Positions 56,185 to 64,000 of a stretch of 64,000 nucleotides of DNA are shown here, one piece after another. The stretch comes from Dugong dugon (taxonomy: Eukaryota > Chordata > Mammalia > Sirenia > Dugongidae), in the NCBI GenBank assembly GCA_030035585.1, contig CM057481.1, forward strand, positions 10,565,128 through 10,629,127, given 5' to 3'. The translations under genes and the position numbers were made by a program. Every line of letters begins with the position of its first letter. The first letter of the stretch is position 1. The notes under the pieces were generated by a model. It had not been told where the DNA came from. It saw nothing but the letters and a program-made list of their open reading frames with translations, and did not search any database.

Positions 56185-56965
56185 TATTTATTTCATTCAC
56201 CAGCTATTTATTGCATGCCTACTATATTATACCAGGCAGTGTTCTAGGTGCTGGCAATATAGTAGTGGACAAAACAAAGTCCTTATGAGGCCTACCGCCT
56301 AGTAGGAGAGACAGAAAAAAATACATATATGATCTAATGTCAGAAAGGATGAGTGTTGTGATGGAAAATGAACCAAGGTATTGGGCTAGAGATGAGGGAG
56401 GCTGCTGTTTTTTTACTACTGACCAGGGAAAGCCGTTCTGAAGATGTGATATGTGAGCAGTGAGGGAGTGAGACACACAGGTATCTGCAGGAAGAGTGTT
56501 CCAGGCAGAGGACAGCATGTGCAAAGGCCTTGAGGCAGGTGTGTGCTTGGGATGTTTGAGAGATTGTTAGTAGGTCACTGTGACTGGAGCTGAGTGAAGC
56601 CAGAGGAATGGGGGGGCGGGGGAGGGCAGAGAGGATCCAGGAACTGGGCTGTGTAGGGCTTTGAAGGTCCTAGTGAAGTCTCTGGATTGTATTGCAAATG
56701 TGATGATAAAACCATCAAGGGTTCTGAGTATGGGAGTGACATGATCTGATTTACTTTCCAAACGGATCCCTTCTCTTGTGAGTGTGGAGAGTAAAAGTTA
56801 GGTGGCAAGGGGAGACTGGAAAAAGAATGAGAGGTCTACTGAGGTGGATGAGGGAAGACATGCTGGGGCCTTGGCTAGTGGTAGCAGCGGAGATGGTGAG
56901 AAGCTGTTGGATTTGGAATATATCTTGACGATAGAGTCAGGGTTGGGATTAGGGTAAAGTGAGAA
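56185..56965 (-). mobile_element. L2 3' region, first part
   Basis: 'cattcaccagctatttattg', 'aggcagtgttctaggtgctg', 'gagtgttccaggcagaggac', 'gtgtagggctttgaaggtcc' and 'gcagcggagatggtgagaag' match the reversed L2 in order. It continues at 58850. Confidence 0.85.
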
Positions 56966-57159
56966 GGACTTGTTTCAGGTATAAGATTTAAGAGGGTACC
57001 TAAACAAATGGTACCTTTAATAAGAATCAGCACAGAGCTGGTTCCGGTGAGGCGGAAGTTAAAGATGTCCCAGTGGTCCAGTTTCTCCAAACTGCTGTAC
57101 CATCATCTCTGACATCTACTACTCCCCCTTGCCCTCGTAATTTCTCTCCTGTCTTTGGG

Positions 57160-57960
57160 TTCCATAATTCACTGCAACATCTCACAGGACTCTCAAACTG
57201 TACTTACTGTTAAGTGGTTTATCGGGGAAGTAACAGGTTACAACTCAGGATCAGGATCAACTTGAAAGTAATGGGGACAACTCAGGAGACAGGATACAGT
57301 TCATCAATCAGGACACCTTCCAACCAAGACAGAGTGTACCCAGGCCTCTGCCACTGGGCCCAGCTTGGGCCTGGGCTCTGCCAGTGGGCCTTGCTTGGGC
57401 AAGTGTTACAGCTCTTTTGGCTCTGCTGTCAAGTGTCTGGAGGCACACACTCCACCAGCAAGCCTCCTGCCAGAAGGCACTCAGCTATTTCTCTCTATGG
57501 GTCGGTGAGCCCACTGCAACTGCCTCACTCTGGGGCCAGGAAGCCTACTGCAGCCGTCTGGCGCTGGTCTCCTGGTTCTCGCTACTTGCACTGTCTTGTG
57601 CTGTCTTGTGCTGTTTCATGCCATCTCCAGTGTTACAGCTCTCTCTCTCTCTCCTGGTTCTAGGAGGTTCTGAGTGCAGGGACTCTGGGTCCAAAGGACT
57701 CACTCTGCTCCTGGCTCTTCATTTTGATGGTAGCGAGGTATGCCTTAACCTCTAGGGGATTGGCTCTTTTATAAGCCTATCTTCCCACCAACCACAAACT
57801 GATCAATCCCCTTGGTAGGCCACAGGCACCTTATTTGTATAGTAAGCTGTCCAATCCCTTTGCAGAATTGTGGCCTAGCAAATCATCTTGGCAGAACTAG
57901 AAACCCAGGGCCAGAAAGGCCATATATGAAGAGAAACCCATTGCACTGCAGCAACAAAAA
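57160..57960 (-). mobile_element. LTR-like unclassified element
   Basis: About 800 bp of GC-rich sequence inside an L2. 'tacttactgttaagtggttt' and 'taacaggttacaactcagga' resemble one end of certain ERV LTRs in reverse, and a TATA-like 'cttttataagcc' lies at 57767. It has an internal 30-bp near-duplication at 57351-57410 and a 10-bp repeat near 57591-57612. I recall no exact family. Frames of 149 and 123 codons here look like chance in GC-rich text. Confidence 0.35.
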
Positions 57961-57984
57961 CTCAGTATTCAAGATAAATAACAT

Positions 57985-58450
57985 TTAGTGCAATTAAAAA
58001 GTAATATGGTAAAGTATATATAACAGAAAAATTTCCATTGTAACTATTTTTAAGCGTACAATTCAGTGACATATAATTACACTCACCATGTTATGCAACC
58101 ATCATCACCATACATTTCTGAAAGCTTTTCATCACCCCAAATTGAAAATCAGCCCCTCTCAAGCAGTGACTCCCTCCTCCCCTCCAGCCCTTGTAACCAC
58201 TAATGAACTTTTGTTTCTACGCAGTTGCTTATTCTAGGTATTTCATACATGTGGAATCATACAGTATTTGTCCTTTTGTGTCAAACTTCACTTAGTGGGT
58301 TTTCAAGGGTTGTCCATGTTGTAGTATATATCAGAACTTAATTTCTCTTTATGGTGGAATAATACTCCATTGCATGTGTATACCACATTTTATTTATCCA
58401 TTCATTTGTTGATGAGAACTTGAGTTGTTTTCACCTTTTGGACAATATTT
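57985..58450 (-). mobile_element. Older L1, 3' end
   Basis: 'atatggtaaagtatatataa', 'cgtacaattcagtgacatat', 'tatgcaaccatcatcaccat' and 'tttatccattcatttgttga' are the reverse of an L1 3'UTR and ORF2 end. Confidence 0.85.
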
Positions 58451-58492
58451 AAAAAAAATAAAAATTAATGCAAAAAATCTGTAAAGAACAAA

Positions 58493-58540
58493 CTATATAT
58501 ATATATATGGAGAGAGAGAGAGAGAGAGAGAGGGAGAGGT
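58493..58540. repeat. (TA)n then (GA)n microsatellite
   Basis: TA units at 58493-58508 pass into GA units at 58510-58540, followed by three GTT units. Confidence 0.95.
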
Positions 58541-58849
58541 TGTTGTTGTTTGCTTGCTTTACAACCCTGCATTATTAGGCAATGATAAAGGTTGTTTCCA
58601 ATCAGCCCTCCATTCCAGGGCAACTTGGTCATCATGTCCCCCCAGTGGGCAGCATTATGAGGGTTGACAATGGTGGGCAAACTGATCAGGCAACATGGGG
58701 CTTTATATATAGTTGTGTCTTTTAATTGTAGAGACTAAAAATATTGTTTTTATTTTTTTACTTGACTCAAAGGATGTACATAGGGGTATACATTTTTTGC
58801 ATCAGGCTTTGATATGGCTTTATTGAGCACGAGTTAGAGCTGACAGTGC
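58541..58849. other. Unassigned sequence
   Basis: No recognised feature between the microsatellite and the L2. Confidence 0.4.
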
Positions 58850-59085
58850 AGGCTGATGGTGTGGATGCGTGGCATAAACAAAAGGAGGCCTCAACAATGC
58901 TCCTAGGTTTGGGCCTGAGCAACTGTACAAATGGTGATATCAGTAACCTGATCAGTGACCTTGGGAGAGACGCAGGTTTGGAGCATAAAAATCCAGAGTC
59001 CTGTTTAGGACAAACCAAGTTTGAGATGCCGATTAGATGGCCACGTTGGGGATGTTGAGGAGGCAGTTAGACATCCAACTCTTTT
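58850..59085 (-). mobile_element. L2, second part
   Basis: 'caatgctcctaggtttgggc', 'ctgagcaactgtacaaatgg', 'caagtttgagatgccgatta' and 'ggatgttgaggaggcagtta' continue the reversed L2 from 56965. The 1.9 kb between are later insertions. Confidence 0.8.
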
Positions 59086-59429
59086 AGGTCTCTAGCAATC
59101 TCCATTTCTGTATACACATCTGCTCTACTGTTCCCTCTGCAGACCAGCTCCTTGGTAAGGGTCTTAGCTCTCATTTCCTGATGACTTTGGTGTCATGGTT
59201 TTGGGTGCAATGGTGCTGATTTGGGCCACCATGCTTACCATTCAACACCAGCTGACTGACTCATTCTTAAGGCTCAGTTTCAAATACTGGTGAGAGAGCC
59301 TGTGGTGGCCCATACAGGGTCAGGTTTCCACCTCTGATCTGATCTGCTATGGCTGGGTTCAAAGAGCATATGGACTGCAACTCCTGGCCCAGCACAGGGC
59401 AGGCCAGGAAATTTGACGATGGCAGGCAA
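59086..59429. other. Unassigned sequence
   Basis: Nothing recognised; the last part may belong to the following L2. Confidence 0.4.
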
Positions 59430-59499
59430 ATCTACTCATAAGTCGGCTATGACCCTCAGTGCCTGGCCAATTCCTGCTCATCCTCCAGGTCTTAGCTTT
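59430..59499 (+). mobile_element. L2 3' region, first part
   Basis: 'attcctgctcatcctccagg' and 'tcttagcttt' are sense L2. The L1 at 59500 splits it. Confidence 0.7.
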
Positions 59500-60937
59500 T
59501 TCTTTTTTTTTTAAATTGCGATTTAGGTGAAAGTTTACAGAGCAGATTAGTTTCTCACTCAAAAATGTATACACAAATTGTTTCATGACATTGGCTGCAA
59601 TCCTGCATTGTGTCAGCACTCTCCCCCTTTCCCTTTCCACCCCGGGTTCACCATGTCCACTCGTCCAGTTTTCCTGTCCTTTTCTCCCTTCTCATCTTTG
59701 TTCCTGGCCAGGTATTGCCCATTTGATCTCGTATGCTTGATTGATCTAAGAAGCACATTCCTCACGTGTGTTATTGTGTGTCTTATAGGCCTGCCTAATC
59801 TTTGGCTGAAAGGTGAACGTCAGGAGTGGCTGAGTTAGAAACGTGTCTGGGGTCCACAGTCTCGGGGTGCCTCCAGTCTCTGTTAGACCGCTAACTCTGG
59901 TGTTTTTTGTGAATTTGATCCTTTCTTTTATATTTTTCTCACTCTCTGTCTATGACCCTCTATTGTAATCCCAGTCAGAGCAGTCTGCAGTGGTAGCCAG
60001 GCACCGTCTAGTCCTTCTGGTCTCAGGGTTGTGTAGGCTGTGGTTCATGTGGTCCATTAGTCCTCTGGACTAATTTGCTCCCTTGAGTCTTCAGTATTTT
60101 TCCCGTTCCTTTGCTCCAGACTAGAAGAGACTGATAGTTGTATCTTAGATGGCTGCTTGCAAGCATTTAAAACCCAAGACACTACTCACCAAAGTAGGAT
60201 GTAGAACATTGTCTTTAAGAGCTATGTCATGCCAATTGACATTGATGTCCCCCGAGTCTATGGTCCTTTGCCTTCTAGCCTGGGAACTTATTCCCATGAG
60301 GTGTTTAGTTATGTTGTCGGAATCTACTGGATGGCAATGGATTAAGAGGTTTCCTTGATTGTGCAACTTGTGTGCTTTATTGTCTAACATATGAGGAGAA
60401 CCTACAGTCATATGTGTAGAAATTTCCACCTCCAAACCTGTATCTGCCAGTGGGTGTGTTCCCTTACCTCCTCCCTCACCTCTTGGTATCTCTGCATCTA
60501 CCTGTCTACCTATGTATCAATTGGTAGATTATTGTTTGTTGATTCTATTGTTGCGGGATTGACTATGCTACAGTAGTTACCATAGTTGTCCTTTATTCCT
60601 GCATTCTTCTCAGTGTCCTCTCTTGCCTTGGTCATGTTGTGCTGACTTCTCCCGTATTGTGTATTGCCTTCCCTTCACCAATATTAACTCGCGTCTACTA
60701 TCTCTTTGATAATTATCCCTCCCTCCATCTCCCATCCCTGGTAACCATCAAAGAGTATTTTTTTTTTCCTGTGTGTAAACCTTCTGTTATTACTTTATAA
60801 AAGCAGTGTCATACAATATTTATCTTTTTTGTGACTGTCTTATTTCACTCAGCATAATGCCCTCCAGATTCACCCATGCTGTAAGATGTTTCTTGGATTC
60901 GTCATTATTCTTTATTGCTGCGTAGTATTCCATTGTG
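59500..60937 (-). mobile_element. L1 with perfect 17-bp target duplication
   Basis: A reverse L1 of 1,438 bp: a T-rich tail, 3'UTR with the shared block near 59990-60060, and the last part of ORF2, cut off near 60937 (5' truncation). CTCCAGGTCTTAGCTTT flanks it exactly (59483-59499; 60938-60954), which shows a young insertion. Its terminus ('gcgatttaggtgaaagttta') is a further 3'-end type close to C/D. Confidence 0.95.
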
Positions 60938-60954
60938 CTCCAGGTCTTAGCTTT

Positions 60955-61190
60955 GATGACACTTCCTTGGGAAGCCCCGGCTGAACACCGAGGAAAAGGT
61001 TGGCTGTCCTTCCTGCATGTTCTCACAGTTCCCAGAGCTTTGTGTCTTCATAGGCGGTATTGTAATAGCCTGTTATCATATCCATTTCCCTCACTACACT
61101 GTACAGCCCTTGAGGGCAGGGGCTCTGAGCCCATAGGGCCTACCACAGAGTTGATGCTCCATAAGTATCTGTTGAAATAAAGAATGAATG
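60955..61190 (+). mobile_element. L2 3' region, second part
   Basis: 'gacacttccttgggaagccc', 'tacagcccttgagggcaggg' and 'tgctccataagtatctgttg' complete the sense L2 and end in a (GAAT)n-like tail. Confidence 0.8.
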
Positions 61191-61527
61191 AGTGTGTGAG
61201 AAAAAGTACCTGCCATGAAAGTGTGCTCTCTCTGGCTTGCAGGGGAAGGGATGACAATGATGAAAAAAGGTGTGAAAAAACAAAACAAAACAAAATGTGG
61301 AGCTGCATACCCAGTAGGATAGCCTTTCTTCCCTCTAGTATTAAAACTATTTGTAAAACAAAACAAAACAAAAACTTGAGCAGTCCTTTGAACAGATAAT
61401 GGCATCAATACACGTCACATTTTATAATTCTCTGTCCTGAGGGGTGAGATTCTGCAATGGCCACTTCTTAGCATTTTGAGCAGTGTGTGTGTGTGTATCT
61501 ATTATATATGTTGTAACATTAAGTTAG
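61191..61527. other. Unassigned with simple repeats
   Basis: (CAAAA)n at 61277-61293 and 61358-61374, (GT)n at 61482-61494. The rest is not recognised. Confidence 0.5.
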
Positions 61528-61731
61528 GAGTCCCTGGGTGGTGCAAAAGGTTTGGTATTCAACTACTAGCTGAAAGGTTGGCAGTTCAAACCCATTCAGG
61601 TGTGCCTCACAAGAAAGGCCTGGCAGTCTACTTCCAAAAGGCCACAGCCTTGAAAATCCTATGGAGCACAGTTCTACTCTGCAACACACGAGGCTTCTAT
61701 GAGTGGGAATCGAGTTGCTGGCAACTAGTAT
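61528..61731 (+). mobile_element. AfroSINE, second subtype, 13-bp target duplication
   Basis: 'gagtccctgggtggtgcaaa' to 'gtgggaatcgagttgctggc'. Flanked by aacattaagttag (61515-61527) and aacatcaaattag (61732-61744), 11 of 13 identical. Confidence 0.93.
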
Positions 61732-61744
61732 AACATCAAATTAG

Positions 61745-61865
61745 AGAATGTTGGTGTTGGAAGGGATCTTAAGATCCTTTAGTTCAGCTTTTTAATTTCT
61801 CAGATGAGAAAACTAAGTCCCAGAGAGGGTGAACATAACTTGCTTAACTAGTCTTCCAGTCCTTG
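61745..61865 (-). mobile_element. MIR or L3/CR1-like fragment
   Basis: 'gttggtgttggaagggatct' and 'cagatgagaaaactaagtcc' form a combination found in old MIR/CR1-type elements. Family undecided. Confidence 0.45.
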
Positions 61866-62404
61866 TTGTAGTATATAAAGTTGCTTTCTGTTAAAAGCGA
61901 TTATCCTTAACCTTTTCTGGTCAAGGATCCAATTTGAAAGAAATCTGTTGAGCAGTGTGGATCTTCCCTGGATAAAAATGCACAGAGGCATATACAGCAG
62001 AAATTGTCACCCTAAAGTCCAAGGATTCCTGTCTAAAGTCCATGGATCAAAGGAAAGGAGAAGGAGCAGCGATCATAGTGAACACTGACCATAGATTTAG
62101 AAACGTTCTTAGCTAGGTCACCTTGGATATGCTACCTGACTTTTCGGAAAGATGCGTACACACCTGACAGAGTTTTTGTGACAGTTGTGAAAACGTAAGT
62201 GTCTGCACATGGGAGGAAGTCGAGACGTAGTGGTCATATTTCAAAAGATACGGGATTTTAGCAATTCTTAAATGACCCTCAACAAGCTTCTCTGATAACA
62301 AGCCTTTTCAGCTGAGGTCATCAAGGTTGCACAGGAGATACTAAATATGATAGACGGAACTTAGCTTGCTCCTGGAGCATTCCGGTCAGCAGAAAACGAA
62401 AAAC
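61866..62404. other. Unassigned sequence
   Basis: About 540 bp, nothing recognised. Confidence 0.4.
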
Positions 62405-62610
62405 CAGACTTGTTGCTGTCAAGTCGATCCTGACTCACGGTGATCCCGTGTGTTACATACTCAACTGTGTTGTGTAGGGTTTTCTCGGTTGTAATCTTAT
62501 GGTAGCAGAACATCAGTCCTTTCTTCCACAGCACCACTGAGTGAGTTTGAACTGCCAGCCTTTCAATTACCAGCTGATGGTAAACTTCTTGAGCCACCCA
62601 GGGACCCTGG
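62405..62610 (-). mobile_element. AfroSINE, near full length
   Basis: 'acttgttgctgtcaagtcga' to the reversed head 'tgagccacccagggaccc'. Diverged. Confidence 0.88.
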
Positions 62611-62900
62611 TGAGGAGAAGGAGCACTGATTTCTTGGTGACCGAGCAAAAGGAGAGGATGAGGGCAAGAGGCTTCAGGGGTCATGAGTCTGTGAAAAAGC
62701 TTAAATAACAGAGGTGTAAAAGGAGAGCATAGGGAACTGGGCATTTGGGCGGGAACAGGAAGGTGTCCCAGTCTTTCAGAGTCGACTTCCCTGAGCAGGG
62801 ACCTTTTAATCTTTCAATTCTCACCAGGGAAGGAAAGAAGAGCCATCCACTAGTCACTGCTAATCCATACCTTTGCTCACCTATAAAGGAGACTATGAAT
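62611..62900. other. Unassigned sequence
   Basis: Nothing recognised. Confidence 0.4.
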
Positions 62901-63073
62901 GGTACACTAGCTGAAAGGTTGGTGGTTCAAACCCACCCAGAGGCACCTTGGAAGAGAGGCCTGGCCGTCTGCATCCAAAAGGTCCCAGCCTTGAAACCCC
63001 AGGGAGCAGTTCTATTCTGCACACCTGGGGTCACCCTGAGTCGGGACAGACTTGAGGGCAACTAACAACAACC
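62901..63073 (+). mobile_element. AfroSINE, second subtype, 5'-truncated
   Basis: 'agctgaaaggttggtggttc' begins inside the head (B-box region) and runs to 'gggcaactaacaacaacc'. An RTE fragment follows at once. Confidence 0.9.
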
Positions 63074-63655
63074 AGGACTTCATTTGACTTGGGTCCACAA
63101 TCGACGCCCATGGAAGCAGGAGTCAATAAATCAAACGACTGACGTATTACATTGGGCAAATCTGCTGCAAAAGACCTTTGAAGTGTTAAAAAAACAGACT
63201 AAGGTGTGGCTGACCCAAGCATATTTTTCAGTCGCCTCATATGCATGCAAAAGCTGGACATGAATAAGGAAGACCAAACAAGAATTGATGCCTTTGAATT
63301 ATGGTGATGGCGAAGAATATTGAATATCCCACAGACTGTGAGAAGAACAACCAAATCTCTCTCGGGATAAGTACAGCCAGAACGCCCCTTAGAAGCAAGG
63401 ATGGCGAGACTTCACCTAATGTACTTGGACATGTTATCAGGAGGGATCAGTCCCGGAGAAGGACATCATGCTTGGTAAAGTAGACAGAAAAAGAGGAAGA
63501 CCTCCACCAGATGGATTGACACAGTGGCTGCAACAGTGGGCTGAAGCATAACAACGATTGTGAGGAAGGCCCAGGACTGGGCACTGTTTCGTTCTGTTGT
63601 ACACAGGGTCACTATGAGTTGGAACCGACTTGACAGCACCTAACAACAACAGCAG
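63074..63655 (+). mobile_element. RTE LINE, 3' end of ORF and tail
   Basis: This is the best RTE copy here. From 63281 the plus strand reads RIDAFELW, stop, WRRILNIP, the conserved DAFELWCWRRIL..PW motif of the RTE/BovB C-terminal region. Further on come EARMARL, then in another frame GHVIRRDQS. The tail 'cactatgagttggaaccgac' with CAA/CAG units ends the element. In-frame stops and frameshifts show it is dead. The tail is the same as the AfroSINE 3' end. Confidence 0.88.
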
Positions 63656-64000
63656 CAGCTCACCCATACAGCCCATGGATGCAATTGCTTCCCTTGTCTG
63701 ATCTTCCCAGCAGGAGACATTTAAATCTGGCCACTGAGATTGCTGGAAACAGACTCATCCGCTCAGGATGGAAATCACTGCTCTGGTCCTGTAGATTGCC
63801 TATTCAGAGTGAGAGGCCAAGTCTGGAGATGCTCCTGACGTTTCCCAGCCAGCACCACCCCCCGGTGGAAATGACAGAGGTTGGGGCTCAAAAAAAAAAA
63901 AAAAAAAAAACCTGTTAACTTGGAAGCTTTTCCAAGGAAAAACTTGTCCAAATCCTCTTGCAGTTACCTACAGTGGTGTGTGATTGTTTGGGTGTGTAAC
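63656..64000. other. Unassigned sequence with A run
   Basis: An A run of about 20 bp at 63891-63910; the rest is unassigned to the window edge. Confidence 0.45.

Noticed and set aside
57214-57755. Overlapping open frames of 149 and 123 codons in GC-rich sequence
   Set aside because: No known domain, low-complexity Ser/Leu/Cys composition, overlapping frames, and a repeat-like setting inside an L2. Chance frames are the simplest reading.
1-64000. CRISPR array, operon, phage or bacterial defence system
   Set aside because: The sequence is mammalian repeat-rich DNA. No spaced identical repeats, ribosome binding sites or compact gene order are present.

Overview
The window looks like ordinary intergenic or deep intronic DNA of a placental mammal. 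It is most likely from Afrotheria and probably elephant-like. The main evidence is about twenty copies of a tRNA-like SINE whose 3' end reads roughly 'tatgagtcggaatcgactcg' followed by a short CAA-type tail. This is the AfroSINE type, and it occurs here with fragments of an RTE-clade LINE that carries the same tail. Old mammal-wide layers (MIR, L2, L3/CR1-like, MER5A/MER20-type hAT elements, MaLR LTRs, L1M) confirm a mammalian genome. I recognise no protein-coding exon of a host gene. The longest open reading frames are pieces of L1 ORF2, for example 188 codons at 9592-10158. The only RNA gene relic I can name is a U6 snRNA retropseudogene at 18621-18720 (minus strand). Family names come from remembered consensus sequences, not from a search. 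Boundaries are usually good to about 10-20 bases and are better where target-site duplications are given.

Layout. 1-5515: a long, decayed L1 on the plus strand (segment upstream of ORF2, ORF2 relic, 3'UTR). 5516-8315: mostly unassigned sequence with a small inverted-repeat DNA element, a MIR split by a solo LTR, and an old L1-like stretch. 8316-13768: an L1 pile-up, with stacked 3' ends on the minus strand, a 5'-truncated L1 on the plus strand, and a minus-strand L1 that hosts a second L1 and a SINE. 13769-21652: SINEs, three MaLR LTRs, nested old L1, MER20, the U6 pseudogene, L2/MIR and a MER5A pair. 21653-34110: long unassigned stretches between L1M fragments, a SINE dimer, an RTE-like relic interrupted by an L1, MIRs, an LTR and MER5A. 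34110-44150: L1MB-like, MIR and two large minus-strand L1 blocks. 44151-53637: sparse old repeats and unassigned DNA with a SINE cluster near 49.2-49.6 kb and an RTE fragment at 50.8-51.2 kb. 53638-64000: deep nesting of L2, MIR, LTR and L1, a clean L1 insertion at 59500-60937 flanked by a perfect 17-bp duplication, more SINEs, and an RTE 3' end at 63074-63655.

How the parts relate. L1 insertions explain the A-rich tails, 5' truncations and 9-17-bp duplications. The SINEs share their 3' end with the RTE fragments, so an RTE reverse transcriptase is the likely source of their mobility. The U6 copy has the marks of L1 retroposition. The nesting gives a relative order: L2 and MIR first, MaLR LTRs and L1M next, AfroSINEs and lineage-specific L1s last. 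I found no convincing new system. The best leads are the modular 3'UTRs of the local L1s, the RTE-like host element at 25.4-26.8 kb, a local duplication at 18.9/20.7 kb, an LTR-like unclassified block at 57.2-58.0 kb, and CpG-retaining unique DNA near 32.3-32.5 kb.
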